A stretch of DNA of 64,000 bases from Chitinivorax tropicus (GTDB lineage: Bacteria > Pseudomonadota > Gammaproteobacteria > Burkholderiales > SCOH01): the NCBI RefSeq assembly GCF_014202905.1, contig NZ_JACHHY010000013.1:1-64000 (forward strand). Reading direction: 5' to 3'. This document shows, piece after piece, positions 1-8,646 of this stretch. The notes under the pieces are model-generated. The model saw only the letters and a program-made list of their open reading frames with translations, was not told the DNA's origin and made no database searches. The number at the start of each line of letters is the position of its first letter. The stretch's first letter is position 1. The position numbers were made by a program, and so were the translations under genes.

Positions 1-435
1 GAATTGGTCGTGCCCGTTCTGGTGGCGCTGGTGCTCATTGCGCATATTTCGCTGCTGGCAGAGCCGGCACGACAGAAGTTCAGCGCAATCTTCCTCGCGG
101 GCGCTGGCGCTGCCTATCTCAGCGGTGGTTTTGGGCTATGGGAGTTTGTGTTTTGCACCATCATGACAATCTTGGCATATGTGGGGCTGTCCAACTACCG
201 AGCCCTGGCTATCGGATGGCTGGCACATACTATCTGGGATTACCTGCATCATCTTTACGGTAATCCGATTATTCCATTTCAACCAATGTCGTCTTTCGGT
301 TGCGCGATTTGCGATCCGGTGCTCGCGATATGGTATGTAATTGGCGCTCCATCCATTTGGGCCATCTTCAAACGGTCGCCGCAACGATCCAGCTATGGTG
401 GATTACAGTCCAGTCGGGGTGATGTCGATGGCTGA
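1..435 (+). CDS. DUF6010 family membrane protein (5' partial)
   Basis: The reading frame is open from the first base of the window, so the true start probably lies upstream; the TTG at 4 is only the first possible start seen. The product is a small multi-pass inner-membrane protein with at least three hydrophobic stretches. The segment GWLAHTIWDYLHHLYGNP followed by SSFGCAICD is what I recognise as the DUF6010 signature. Function is unknown. Its 3' end overlaps the next gene by 14 bases, suggesting one transcript with the two following membrane-protein genes. Confidence 0.7.
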   Translation, partial: ELVVPVLVALVLIAHISLLAEPARQKFSAIFLAGAGAAYLSGGFGLWEFVFCTIMTILAYVGLSNYRALAIGWLAHTIWDYLHHLYGNPIIPFQPMSSFGCAICDPVLAIWYVIGAPSIWAIFKRSPQRSSYGGLQSSRGDVDG

Positions 436-787
436 TCAGGCGACACATCTACAAGTAGTAGGCAAACTTGAGCTCGATCAACTGAAACGTCTGGAGATTC
501 TGTCGATAATCGAGGCCACAACGCTGCTGTTGCTGCTCGGTGTTGCTGTGCCGCTGAAACATGTGTTTGGCTGGCCGCTTGGGTCGCAGATTCTCGGCCC
601 GGTTCACGGACTTGTCTTCCTTGTCTACCTCTGGGGCGTGATGCAGGTGATGGCGGGTGGTGGGTGGCGGTGGGTCGAGATGGTGCGCCTGTTTATGATC
701 GCGCTGATTCCCTTTGGTGGTTTTTTCAACCTGCCTCTTCTGCGACACAGGGCAGCACAACTGCGTGGCATGGCGCAGCCATCATGA
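422..787 (+). CDS. DUF3817-like integral membrane protein
   Basis: I chose the ATG at 422, inside the end of the DUF6010 gene; an ATG at 428 is the alternative. The ~121-residue product has a short N-terminal cytoplasmic part (KRLEILSIIEATTLLLLLG), then membrane segments containing GPVHGLVFLVYLWGVM, and ends with a basic tail. The LEILSIIEATTLLLL...GPVHG...FLVYL pattern fits the DUF3817/YdzA-like domain of small membrane proteins of unknown role. It overlaps the next gene by ATGA, so translation is probably coupled. Confidence 0.7.
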   Translation: MSMADQATHLQVVGKLELDQLKRLEILSIIEATTLLLLLGVAVPLKHVFGWPLGSQILGPVHGLVFLVYLWGVMQVMAGGGWRWVEMVRLFMIALIPFGGFFNLPLLRHRAAQLRGMAQPS

Positions 788-1197
788 GTCTTGCCATGCT
801 CTATCCCTGGCTGAAGGCGGTGCATCTTGCCGCAGCGATCATCTTTGCAAGCGGCGTGCTCGCAGTCGCGATGCTGCTTGCCGCGATGCTCGCCGACACA
901 GCAAGCACTGCCTTGCTGGCGCGAGCTGTGCGGCGATGGGATCAGGTCGTGACGGGACCTGCGCTGTTCATAGCGTTGGCCTGCGGCTTGGTGCTGGCAG
1001 TCAATGGCCATTGGTTCGATGCCGCGTGGCTGCACGTCAAACTTGTCTTTGTGATGGTGCTTGCCAGCATCCATGGTTATCAGGCTGGTCTACTGCGTCG
1101 GCTTGTGGGTGGCGCAGCGTTGAGGCGGCGGCGATCAATGCCCCTCGTGCTAATTTGCACCACCGCCATTGCTGTGCTTGCGGTCGTAAAGCCGTGA
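784..1197 (+). CDS. Small four-helix membrane protein, CopD/HemJ-like
   Basis: The start ATG at 784 overlaps the previous stop codon (ATGA). The ~137-residue product has about four hydrophobic helices. It begins with YPWLKAVHLAAAIIFASGV, a pattern shared by CopD-domain and HemJ-like proteins in which a conserved His follows a Trp-Leu-Lys motif. A second conserved-looking stretch is HVKLVFVMVLASIHGYQAG. I cannot tell between CopD, HemJ-like and an uncharacterised family; 137 residues is about the length of HemJ. It is the last gene of a three-gene membrane-protein cluster; decayed transposon DNA follows. Confidence 0.55.
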   Translation: MSLAMLYPWLKAVHLAAAIIFASGVLAVAMLLAAMLADTASTALLARAVRRWDQVVTGPALFIALACGLVLAVNGHWFDAAWLHVKLVFVMVLASIHGYQAGLLRRLVGGAALRRRRSMPLVLICTTAIAVLAVVKP

Positions 1198-1249
1198 ATG
1201 CCATTTCAACAATTTGACTCTGATCAAGGGCTGCCATGCATTACCCAGA

Positions 1250-1725
1250 TATCAGGATCTGCACTACCGTCATGGAACTGGTGTGCGACTGTTCACCGAA
1301 GTATCTTTTCAACCTGTGAGGCGCACCATCGCACACGGCACGTCTGAACTTTCTGGGCGGAAATCTTGACCTGCAATGTTTGTTGTCACCTGGACAGCGT
1401 GCTGTCGTCCGGAACGCGCCAGCCTAGACTCGCCAATTTGAGCAGGCTTTGGATGATGCCGATGATCTGCCGCAGCGCAGTCCAAACAGATTCCTGATGG
1501 TCAGACAGAATTGAATGGCGGCATCACTATCGGTTTGCGTCCGCACTTACCCAGTGGCATTGCTTGCCATGACAAGTTTGTGTCTAGCCAGATGAACAGG
1601 GCATCGCGCTCCCTACAGGCTTGGTTGTAAGCTTCCCGTTGGTGATTCGGTAGCGTTTTGGGCGAGCTTGGTTACGGTGTTATCAGGCCAAGCCGCAGCG
1701 CGGGCGGATTTGTGCAACAGAGCCG
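1250..1725 (-). mobile_element. Decayed IS5-family insertion sequence fragment
   Basis: This gap has no intact gene. Read on the minus strand it begins near 1725 with GGCTCTGTTGCACAAATC, which resembles the terminal repeat of IS5-family (IS427-like) elements. A recognisable but broken transposase follows. The downstream boundary is unclear: similarity fades below about 1380 and I see no matching right end, so the element is truncated. The 5' end is approximate. Confidence 0.6.
1389..1661 (-). pseudogene. IS5-family transposase N-terminal remnant
   Basis: Pieces of an IS5 transposase appear in different frames on the minus strand. PKRYRITN lies at 1661-1638, then a stretch containing ERDALFIWLD, then DAAIQFCLTIRNLFGL. 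At 1475-1389 there are 29 uninterrupted codons containing LRQIIGIIQSLLKLA and VPDDSTLSR, directly followed by an in-frame TGA. These match the order of the N-terminal IS5 motifs (YRITNW, IWLD, AIQLCLTIK, LPLRQ.MGFVESLLKLA, VPDYSTLSRR). At least two frameshifts and one stop make it non-functional. The catalytic DDE region is missing or too decayed to recognise. Confidence 0.75.
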
Positions 1726-1823
1726 TGCGCAGCTACATATGGATAAATGCAATTTGCATTTCACCTGAAAGGTTCAACTGTATTGGATCGGGTGCGCGGG
1801 TTGAATTAACGTGTTGTCAGTAT

Positions 1824-2483
1824 TCAATCTGCTTGGTCGAATGGAGCTGCAGCGCCTACTGCGGCAAATGGGTGAGGATCGCCCGATAGAATACGAGTCA
1901 TGAATTGGCGCTCTCGCGCCACAATCAGATCAATGAATTCTTGTGCGCCGTGCATGGCCTGGAAAGCTGCAAAGCCGCGCTCCAGCGATTGCTGCAGCTC
2001 CTCCAGGCCGGCAAGTTTTGCGGGCAGGCGTGACATCATCAGCAGGGATTTGATCAGCGGTTTGTGAATCAGGCCATCCAGATCTTGCCCCAGTTTTTCG
2101 GTCAGATCGATTTGCCGGGCTCGTAATTCACCATTGTCACAGCGGCGGTATGCCGCGCAGTAGTTAGCCTCATCGATATGGTCTGCTCCCATCTCATCGA
2201 ACAGCATCCGGGCGAGGCGCTCATCCAGCTCCTGGCTCAGCTGGTTCAGGGTCAGGGCATCGCTTAAAGGGGCAACCATGTGCCGAGGTAGCAGCGTCTG
2301 CAGCTTGGCATGAACCCGTTCGATCTGCTGATCACGCAGGCTGAAGTCCTTCGCTGCGTAGACATCACATAGGAAGTACTCGGTAGCGGCATGATAACGG
2401 GGGTGATTGAGCAGGTCACGGTGGCTGGTGGCCAGGCGATCGGCTTGCCATTGTGTGACTTTCAGGTGATTAGGTGTCTGCAT
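1824..2483 (-). CDS. FFLEELY-motif (DUF8198-like) protein
   Basis: A soluble 219-residue protein with no signal peptide or membrane helix. Near residues 35-50 it carries HAATEYFLCDVYAAKDFSLRD, corresponding to the FFLEELYGDRDF.RRD block that names the FFLEELY-motif family. A basic/acidic helical body and the pattern FQAMHGAQEFIDLIVARE near the C-terminus also agree. Function is unknown. It is a single gene; its 3' end lies about 100 bases from the IS5 remnant, but the C-terminus looks complete. Confidence 0.7.
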   Translation of the reverse strand: MQTPNHLKVTQWQADRLATSHRDLLNHPRYHAATEYFLCDVYAAKDFSLRDQQIERVHAKLQTLLPRHMVAPLSDALTLNQLSQELDERLARMLFDEMGADHIDEANYCAAYRRCDNGELRARQIDLTEKLGQDLDGLIHKPLIKSLLMMSRLPAKLAGLEELQQSLERGFAAFQAMHGAQEFIDLIVARERQFMTRILSGDPHPFAAVGAAAPFDQAD

Positions 2484-2993
2484 GCGTATTCAGTGATGCT
2501 CGGATTGGGTTTTGAAAGGTGCAATCAACCTTGAATTGGTCTATGCCGAAGTATCACAGCCTGGTCGAAAGGCTAAGTATATCGGCCCCCGATGGTAGGC
2601 GAGACTGGCTGAAAATGCCATGAATCCGCTGCCACGAGATTGACATTGATCAACGCCGGCAAGATACTGGGTATTGATAATAAGTAAATCAGAATAAGCA
2701 ATAAAACCTGCTGCAAGGCGCTATAAATTGAATTGTCCGCCATTCGGATGTAATTGGTAGATTGGGTATTCAGAAGGGCTGTACCGTTTTAGTTCTATTG
2801 ACACGATTTCAGGGTGCGTTGGCTGTTTTTTGGGGTTGGTATCGATGCTGCAAGCCGCTTGTATGGCCGTCATGCGGCGTGCTTTGCACTTAGATGCCAA
2901 ACGCAGGGAGCGCCCATGCGGATCTGGCAATCTTGTCGACAGAGCCTGATGCTGCGGGCAGACGTCAATAGGGTATGAGTTAGGAGAAGATCA
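2484..2993. other. Intergenic region upstream of the phasin gene
   Basis: No credible gene is seen here. Both flanking genes are transcribed away from this 510-base gap, so it must hold divergent promoters. An FNR-like palindrome sits at 2640-2653 (separate entry). An AT-rich stretch follows at about 2665-2710. A purine-rich AGGAGA ribosome binding site is present at 2981-2986, before the phasin ATG. Confidence 0.5.
2640..2653. promoter_or_regulatory. Candidate FNR/Anr box
   Basis: TTGACATTGATCAA differs at one position from the FNR consensus TTGAT-N4-ATCAA. It lies about 340 bases before the phasin start and 157 bases before the FFLEELY-motif start. The distance from any promoter is unknown, so this is only a candidate for oxygen-responsive control. 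Confidence 0.3.
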
Positions 2994-3788
2994 ATGAAAT
3001 CACTTAAGAAAAATGCGCCGCAGAAGCAGTTGACCTCGGTTATCGTCGATTCTGCCAATCAGATCTGGCTGGCTGGCCTGGGCGCATTGGCTCGGGCACA
3101 GGTGGAGGGAAACAAGGTTTTTGATGCCTTGGTGGATGCTGGTAGGAAGATCGAAGAGGAAGGCAAGCGCATTGCTGGTGAGCGCGTGGGCGAAGCTGCG
3201 GGCAAGGCGGTGGAAACCTGGGACAAACTTGAAACGGTCTTTCAGGATCGTGTTGCCCGTTCTCTGTCACGTTTGGGGGTGCCGACGGAGTCAGATGTCA
3301 AAGCGCTCAGCAAGCGAGTGGATGAGTTGACCAAGAGCGTCAATGCACTGGTCAATCAATCGACAACCCAATCAGAAGCCAAGCCCAAGGCAGCAGTGAA
3401 GGCGGCGCCAAAGGCCGAAGCCAAGCCTGCCGCCGCCGCACCCAAACCGTCGGTCAAGAAGGCGGCTGTCAAAGCCGAAGCCAAACCGGAAATCGAAAAA
3501 GAAGCGGTAAAACCAGCCAGCAAACCGGCTGCCAAGCCGAAGGCGGCAGCGGCGGTGCCCAAGCCAGCAGTCAAGCAGGAGGCGGTTGAAGGCGAGGCCC
3601 AGCCTGCAGTGAAAAAAGAAGTGGTGAAGTCAGCCAGTAAGCCTGCTGCCAAACCTAAAGCGGCTGCGGCCCCGGCGACCAAGCCTGCCACCAAACCTGC
3701 TACGGCAAAGGCCGCAGCCAAGGCGACAACAGCGGCCAAGCCAAAGGCAACACCTACAGCGCCGTCTGGCGAGGGCGGAAACGCTTGA
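2994..3788 (+). CDS. Polyhydroxyalkanoate granule phasin, PhaF-like
   Basis: A 264-residue protein. Residues ~10-120 form the phasin domain (IWLAGLGALARAQVEGNKVFDALV, split here by a conserved Gly pair), ending in a leucine-zipper-like helix VDELTKSVNALVNQ. Residues ~125-264 are a low-complexity tail of Lys, Ala and Pro (repeats such as KPAAKPKAAA) resembling histone H1 and the DNA-binding tail of Pseudomonas PhaF. Such proteins coat PHA granules and tether them to the nucleoid, helping granule segregation. The AGGAGA site before the ATG supports this start. No PHA synthase gene is nearby; it is a stand-alone gene followed by patatin-like lipases. Confidence 0.85.
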   Translation: MKSLKKNAPQKQLTSVIVDSANQIWLAGLGALARAQVEGNKVFDALVDAGRKIEEEGKRIAGERVGEAAGKAVETWDKLETVFQDRVARSLSRLGVPTESDVKALSKRVDELTKSVNALVNQSTTQSEAKPKAAVKAAPKAEAKPAAAAPKPSVKKAAVKAEAKPEIEKEAVKPASKPAAKPKAAAAVPKPAVKQEAVEGEAQPAVKKEVVKSASKPAAKPKAAAAPATKPATKPATAKAAAKATTAAKPKATPTAPSGEGGNA

Positions 3789-3939
3789 TCTGTGGCTGAA
3801 GTGGGGTGGTTTGCTTGGTAATCAAGTGCAAATCACCCTAGCCATTCAGCACAAGGGCTTGATGAAGCCGTATGAGTCTGATCGGACGCGCCCCGTCTCG
3901 GAGAGGGATGGCGCGACGCTTTGACGTGAAAAGATCCGC

Positions 3940-5193
3940 ATGAATCGACACAAATCGACATTTGCACCACGCGCAGATGGGCGCCCCCGAATCGGGTTGA
4001 ATCTGGCTGGCGGCGGCCCGCTGGGTGGCATTTACGAAATCGGTGCACTGTGTGCTTTGCAAGAATCCCTCGATGGCATTGATTTCAATGATCTCGATGT
4101 CTATGTCGGGGTGTCTGCTGGTAGCTTGGTTGCAGCAGCCATGGCAAATGGCTACTCACCCACCGAGATGTACCGGATCTTGATCGATCAGGATCCGCGC
4201 TATGATGATCCATTCCGCCCCGAGCTGTTTTTACAGCCTGCCTATCGTGAGTATTGGCAACGCGCGTTGACCATTCCCAGGGCGTTGTTCGATGCTGCAT
4301 GGCGCATGGTGACCCGATCGGAGGACGTGAGCCTGCCTGGGGCTCTGTCCACCTTGGGGCGAGCAATCCCAACGGGCATCTTCGATGTCGGGGCTATCAG
4401 TGAATACCTGGCCAGGGTGTTTTCCGCACCGGGGCATTGCAATGACTTCCGCCAACTTGAAAAATGCCTTTATGTGATTGCAACGGATCTGGATACCGGG
4501 CGATCCGTGAAATTTGGTGCGCGGGGGCATGATCATGTCCCCATCTCGACCGCTGTGGCGGCGTCGTGTGCCTTGCCTGGGCTTTATCCGCCGGTTGAGA
4601 TCGATGGCAATTTCTATGTGGATGGTGCGCTGTTGCGTACATTGCATGCATCGGTGTCGCTGGATGAAGGGGCTGAGTTTGTCATCTGCTTGAATCCACT
4701 GGTGCCTTACGATGCCAGGCAGTATCCCAAGATCGGGTCAGTCCACCACGACAAGCTCACTGCAGGTGGGTTGCCGCTGGTATTGTCACAGACCTTCCGA
4801 GCCATCATCCACTCGCGCATGAAAGTGGGGATGTCCAAATATCGTGCGCTTTACCCGCATGCAGATGTAGTGTTGTTTGAGCCAAGCCATGCTGATGCGG
4901 AAATGTTCTTTGCCAACGTATTCAGCTATACCGATCGACATAAGATTGCCGAACATGCCTATCAGCGAACCAGGCAAGACCTGTTGGCCCGCTATGAGGA
5001 GCTGGCACCGGTCTTCACCCGCCATGGCATCGAGATCCGGCTGGATCATTTGTTGGATCAGGATCGGGTACTGAGCGACATGGTCAAACAGGCTCACGCC
5101 AAGCGATCAACCACTGAGCGCCTGAACGACACGCTGGATCAGCTTGAGCGATGGCTGCAGTACAGGGCGAAAGCGGAACCGCAGGCTGCTTGA
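3940..5193 (+). CDS. Patatin-like phospholipase (first paralogue)
   Basis: A 417-residue soluble protein with the patatin catalytic layout. The glycine-rich oxyanion loop is LAGGGPLGGIYEIGAL at ~25-40, the nucleophile elbow is GVSAGS at ~60 (Ser-Asp dyad), and the catalytic Asp is in VDGALL at ~228. The C-terminal third (AEHAYQRTRQDL and a later LERWLQYRAK) is helical. It probably hydrolyses acyl esters of phospholipids or stored lipids. It is a single gene closed by a strong hairpin at 5249-5297. A second patatin gene follows 400 bases later on the same strand. Confidence 0.85.
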   Translation: MNRHKSTFAPRADGRPRIGLNLAGGGPLGGIYEIGALCALQESLDGIDFNDLDVYVGVSAGSLVAAAMANGYSPTEMYRILIDQDPRYDDPFRPELFLQPAYREYWQRALTIPRALFDAAWRMVTRSEDVSLPGALSTLGRAIPTGIFDVGAISEYLARVFSAPGHCNDFRQLEKCLYVIATDLDTGRSVKFGARGHDHVPISTAVAASCALPGLYPPVEIDGNFYVDGALLRTLHASVSLDEGAEFVICLNPLVPYDARQYPKIGSVHHDKLTAGGLPLVLSQTFRAIIHSRMKVGMSKYRALYPHADVVLFEPSHADAEMFFANVFSYTDRHKIAEHAYQRTRQDLLARYEELAPVFTRHGIEIRLDHLLDQDRVLSDMVKQAHAKRSTTERLNDTLDQLERWLQYRAKAEPQAA

Positions 5194-5248
5194 TGCCCGC
5201 ACTGGATACCCCCGCCGTCGGCGGGTTCGGTAAAGAAAAATGCAGATC

Positions 5249-5297
5249 GGCCTATACAGTAATTGTGCATTCGCACATGTATAGGCCTTTATTTTTT
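5249..5297 (+). terminator. Intrinsic terminator after the first patatin gene
   Basis: Perfect 9-base arms GGCCTATAC (5249-5257) and GTATAGGCC (5279-5287) enclose an inner stem TGTGC-ATTC-GCACA. They are followed by TTTATTTTTT. The hairpin lies 55 bases after the stop codon. Confidence 0.85.
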
Positions 5298-5605
5298 CAG
5301 AGGCAGTGCCTAGTCTGAAATCAAACCCTGGGTTCTGCTGACATGATTTCATCGTCCACCTTGGCCTGATTTTGGGCTGGAGCCTGGGTGCAAAGTGCGG
5401 TGCATGGCGATCTATGCAAGTGGTTTGCAGCAATGGTACCAACCCAAAATCAGGTCAACCCGGTGGGCCGAACCGAGTTTGGGGCCGCCGCCATTGTCTG
5501 CTGCTGGTATGGCTTGCCAAGCCGCACTCGTGATGCCTACTTAGCCCCAAAACGCAGGGCTGTGCGGGCGATGAAACCGTGTCAACGGAACCTAGGTCAT
5601 CTGCA
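5298..5605. other. Intergenic region between the two patatin genes
   Basis: No gene or convincing repeat is seen. The short frames here lack homology and ribosome binding sites. The stretch presumably holds the promoter of the second patatin gene. Confidence 0.4.
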
Positions 5606-6814
5606 ATGTCTGTCGAGCCCACTGAAACACCTAAAATTGCGTTGGTATTGTCCGGCGGCGGCGCGCGTGCCGCCTATCAAGTCGGGGTGCTGCGGGCAAT
5701 CGCCCATATGCTGCCCAAAGATGCCAGGAATCCATTCAAGATCATCTGTGGCACTTCTGCCGGGGCATTCAATGCCATAGGCGTGGCCATGGCAGCCAAG
5801 CAATTTCGAAACGGCATCTGCCGTTTGGATTACCTCTGGAAGAATCTGACCCCGGACAAGATCTATCGCACGGATTTCATGTCGGTATCCAGCCATATCT
5901 GGCACTGGATCTTGTCGATATTGCTGGGCGGTTTTGGCAAGCACAATCCCCGATCGTTGCTGGATAATGCGCCATTACGTGTGTTGCTGGAAAAGAATTT
6001 CGATCTGGCCGGGCTGGAGACAGCAATTGAGTCCGGCTCGTTGCACGCCTTGGCTGTGACCGTGTCCGGATTGACTTCTGGGCAATCCGTCACCTTTTTC
6101 CAGGGGCAGACAACGCTGGCAGGCTGGAATCGGGTGCATCGACTTGGCGTGCCGAACAAGATTGTCATTGATACCATCATGGCCTCGTCAGCCATTCCTT
6201 TTGTGTTCCCTGCCGTGCATCTCAATCGTGAATATTTCTGCGATGGGTCCATCCGTCAAACTGCCCCGATCAGCCCGGCGCTGCATCTGGGGGCGGACAA
6301 AGTGCTGGTGGTGGGCGTCAGCCGCCAGATCCGCTCCAATCCCGAGCGCATCAAGAGCACAGGGTATCCATCCATGGCGCAGGTGATCGGCCATCTGTTG
6401 AACAGTGTCTTTCTGGATGGGATGGCAGCAGACCTGGAGCGACTGGAGCGGGTGAACCGGACAGTGCAGTTGATTCCGCAGCAAACCAAGGATGAAACCA
6501 ATTTCATGCTGCATCAGGTGGATGTACAGGTCATCCATCCCAGTCGGGATCTCGATGAGGTCGCATCCCGGCATGTGCACCGCTTTCCGCCGATGATCCG
6601 CTTTCTGTTGCGGGGCTTGGGGGGCCTGCGGCGCCGAGGGTCGGTGCTGGCCAGCTATCTGCTGTTCGACAAGCACTATACCCGGGAGCTGATCCGCCTG
6701 GGTTACGATGATACGATGAAGCAGAAAGATGACATTCTGCGCTTTCTGAATCATGCTGAGCCCAGCCCTGCAACCCATGCCCAATCACAAGCGGTGGCAG
6801 CCGAGATGGATTAG
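5606..6814 (+). CDS. Patatin-like phospholipase (second paralogue)
   Basis: About 402 residues. I chose the ATG at 5606 (weak AGG nine bases upstream), just before the conserved core; a GTG at 5579 would add nine residues. Visible motifs are LVLSGGGARAAYQVGVL at ~13-29 (oxyanion loop), CGTSAGAFNA at ~50 (nucleophile Ser) and FCDGSIRQTAP at ~215 (catalytic Asp). The order and spacing fit bacterial patatin/RssA-like lipases, with a ~190-residue C-terminal extension. It differs from the first paralogue in the glycine loop (GGARAA versus GGPLGG), so it is not a recent duplication. Confidence 0.85.
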   Translation: MSVEPTETPKIALVLSGGGARAAYQVGVLRAIAHMLPKDARNPFKIICGTSAGAFNAIGVAMAAKQFRNGICRLDYLWKNLTPDKIYRTDFMSVSSHIWHWILSILLGGFGKHNPRSLLDNAPLRVLLEKNFDLAGLETAIESGSLHALAVTVSGLTSGQSVTFFQGQTTLAGWNRVHRLGVPNKIVIDTIMASSAIPFVFPAVHLNREYFCDGSIRQTAPISPALHLGADKVLVVGVSRQIRSNPERIKSTGYPSMAQVIGHLLNSVFLDGMAADLERLERVNRTVQLIPQQTKDETNFMLHQVDVQVIHPSRDLDEVASRHVHRFPPMIRFLLRGLGGLRRRGSVLASYLLFDKHYTRELIRLGYDDTMKQKDDILRFLNHAEPSPATHAQSQAVAAEMD

Positions 6815-7141
6815 GTTCGCGTCTCCATGTAAACCAACGCAGACCATGGCGCCAGCCCAACGGGGCCAGGGTCTGATTCGCCACAAAATGCGCGTTCGTT
6901 GTTACGGATCAAAATATTTTCCCATGTGTTTTGTAAAACTTGGAAACGGTCACGGGGCTCCGCTGACAGTGTCTTGTTCCTCTGTCGAAGCGGGTGTGGT
7001 ATGACCAGATACCGCATGCGTTGATGGCAGACAATGTCGGCTGGCGACAATGCAACCCAGGCTGACCGTTGCAGGCTGTGAAACAATGCCGAGCAGGGCT
7101 TGACCGGCCCGCATCAAAACAACAATCACTGGGAATACAAC
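6815..7141. other. Intergenic region before the ion channel gene
   Basis: No gene is recognised. The only symmetry noticed is a short GGTAT...ATACC near 7000, too weak to interpret. Confidence 0.35.
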
Positions 7142-7957
7142 GTGTATAACAAGATCCGTGTCCTTTTGGGCTCAGCAGGCGTGCCGCCTGGTGATACCGC
7201 CGAAGCATACGAGTGGGAACGACGGCTGCATTGGCTGATGCTGTTCGTGGCCATGCTCGCATTGCCGACCTATTACCTTGAAGAAATCGCCATCGGTGAT
7301 CAGCTGCATCAAGTCGGACGCTGGCTGGATGCGCTGATACTCGCTGCCTTCTCCTTTGAGCTGGTGTGGATGATGCGCGTGGTCAAGCAGCGCCGCCGCT
7401 ACCTGCTGCACAACTGGCTTGATGTCTTGATCATCGCCGCCAGCGCCGCCAGCTTTTTCGGTATTGGCACCGAGTGGGTTGCGTTGACCCGGGTGCTGCG
7501 TCTGACTGCCGTGGCCATGATGATCATCCGGGTGATGAGCTCGGTGCGACATCTGTTTTCACCCGATGGCCTGCCTTATGTATTGCTGTTCGGTATTTTG
7601 ACCATGCTATGTGGTGGGGCGGCGTTTTATTGGCTTGAGCCGACGATCCACTCTTTTGGCGAAGGGGTGTGGCTGGCATTCACGACCGCAGCAACTGTCG
7701 GATATGGTGACTTGGTGCCGACCGAGCCCGCATCACGTGTCTTTGCCGTCATACTTGTCCTGGTGGGCTACAGCATGCTGGGCATGGTGACAGCCAGCAT
7801 TGCGTCGATATTCATTGGTGAGGACGAGAAAACACTGCGAAGGGAAATGCATCGGGACATTCAAAAACTGCAAGGTGAAATGCAGAGTATGCGAGAAGAG
7901 TTACGTGCAATGCGGGAACTTCTCATGCACAATCAGCGACCAAGCTGCGATGAGTGA
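7142..7957 (+). CDS. Voltage-gated-type potassium channel subunit
   Basis: Start chosen at GTG 7142, which has GGGA at a suitable distance; an upstream TTG at 7100 is possible. The ~271-residue product has several transmembrane helices (LHWLMLFVAMLALPTYYL; LHNWLDVLIIAASAASFFG). An Arg-spaced S4-like segment (LTRVLRLTAVAMMIIRVM) follows. A pore loop carries the K+ selectivity filter TVGYGD at ~184-189, then an inner helix and a C-terminal coiled coil (MHRDIQKLQGEMQSMREEL) that likely drives tetramer assembly. It acts in the inner membrane. The fairly plain S4 (few Arg) makes voltage sensing uncertain. Confidence 0.85.
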   Translation: MYNKIRVLLGSAGVPPGDTAEAYEWERRLHWLMLFVAMLALPTYYLEEIAIGDQLHQVGRWLDALILAAFSFELVWMMRVVKQRRRYLLHNWLDVLIIAASAASFFGIGTEWVALTRVLRLTAVAMMIIRVMSSVRHLFSPDGLPYVLLFGILTMLCGGAAFYWLEPTIHSFGEGVWLAFTTAATVGYGDLVPTEPASRVFAVILVLVGYSMLGMVTASIASIFIGEDEKTLRREMHRDIQKLQGEMQSMREELRAMRELLMHNQRPSCDE

Positions 7958-8121
7958 GCGTTTGCCAGCACGCCGTCATCAGCTAAGATGGGCGCTTGGG
8001 ATCGCTGTGCTGATCCGTTGCCATCAGTTTGTTCGCGGGCCTGACAGCCGCCTCTAATGGCGGTCGTGGCGCCAAGCCCTGGTGGTGCTGGCTTTACTTC
8101 TACTCTATATTCACGGACATC

Positions 8122-8643
8122 ATGTTACTCAAGCTGATTCCTTCTCGCCGACTTGGCAATTTCCTCGGTTTTTTGGTGTGCGCCGGTTTGATCGGCTATG
8201 CGCTCTATCTACAGTATTACCAGTTCCAAGTGCCGTGCCCACTGTGCATCTTGCAGCGTATCGCGGTGATCGTCATGGGTGTCATGTTTCTGTTGGCCTC
8301 AGTGTTCCACCCTAAAGGCCAGATGGGCGCAAAGATCTGGGGGGGGCTGATTGCCATCCCGGGCTTGCTGGGCTTGGGCGTGGCCGCCAGGCATCTGTAT
8401 ATTCAGAGCCTCCCGCCTGACAAGGTGCCAGCATGTGGGCCAGGGCTGGAATACATGCTGGAGACCATGCCCTGGGCTTCTGCATTGGCCAAGGCGCTGC
8501 GCGGCTCTGGTGAATGTGCTGAGGCCAGTTGGCGGTTGCTGGGCTTGACCATTCCTGGGTGGATGGCGGTCTGTTTTGTGGGTTTGCTGACCTATACCAT
8601 ATTGGTGGTGTATAAAGATCTCAAGCACACCGCACAGCGATGA
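8122..8643 (+). CDS. dsbB: Disulfide bond formation protein B
   Basis: A 173-residue four-helix inner-membrane protein that reoxidises DsbA and passes electrons to quinones. The first periplasmic loop pair is CPLC (VPCPLCILQR, ~37-48). The second loop has the Cys of PACGPGLEYM and a later one in GSGECAE, as expected for the redox-active second pair. The start at ATG 8122 (MLLKLIPSRR) puts the first helix at ~10-30. The next gene begins three bases after its stop, so the two are probably co-transcribed. Confidence 0.92.
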   Translation: MLLKLIPSRRLGNFLGFLVCAGLIGYALYLQYYQFQVPCPLCILQRIAVIVMGVMFLLASVFHPKGQMGAKIWGGLIAIPGLLGLGVAARHLYIQSLPPDKVPACGPGLEYMLETMPWASALAKALRGSGECAEASWRLLGLTIPGWMAVCFVGLLTYTILVVYKDLKHTAQR

Positions 8644-8646
8644 GGC

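Noticed and set aside
1668-1889. 73-codon plus-strand frame over the IS end
   Set aside because: It runs across the IS5 remnant end and the 3' end of the FFLEELY gene; no motif or ribosome site.
3356-3739. 127-codon Ala-rich minus-strand frame inside the phasin gene
   Set aside because: It is the antisense of the Lys/Ala/Pro repeats and has no independent support.
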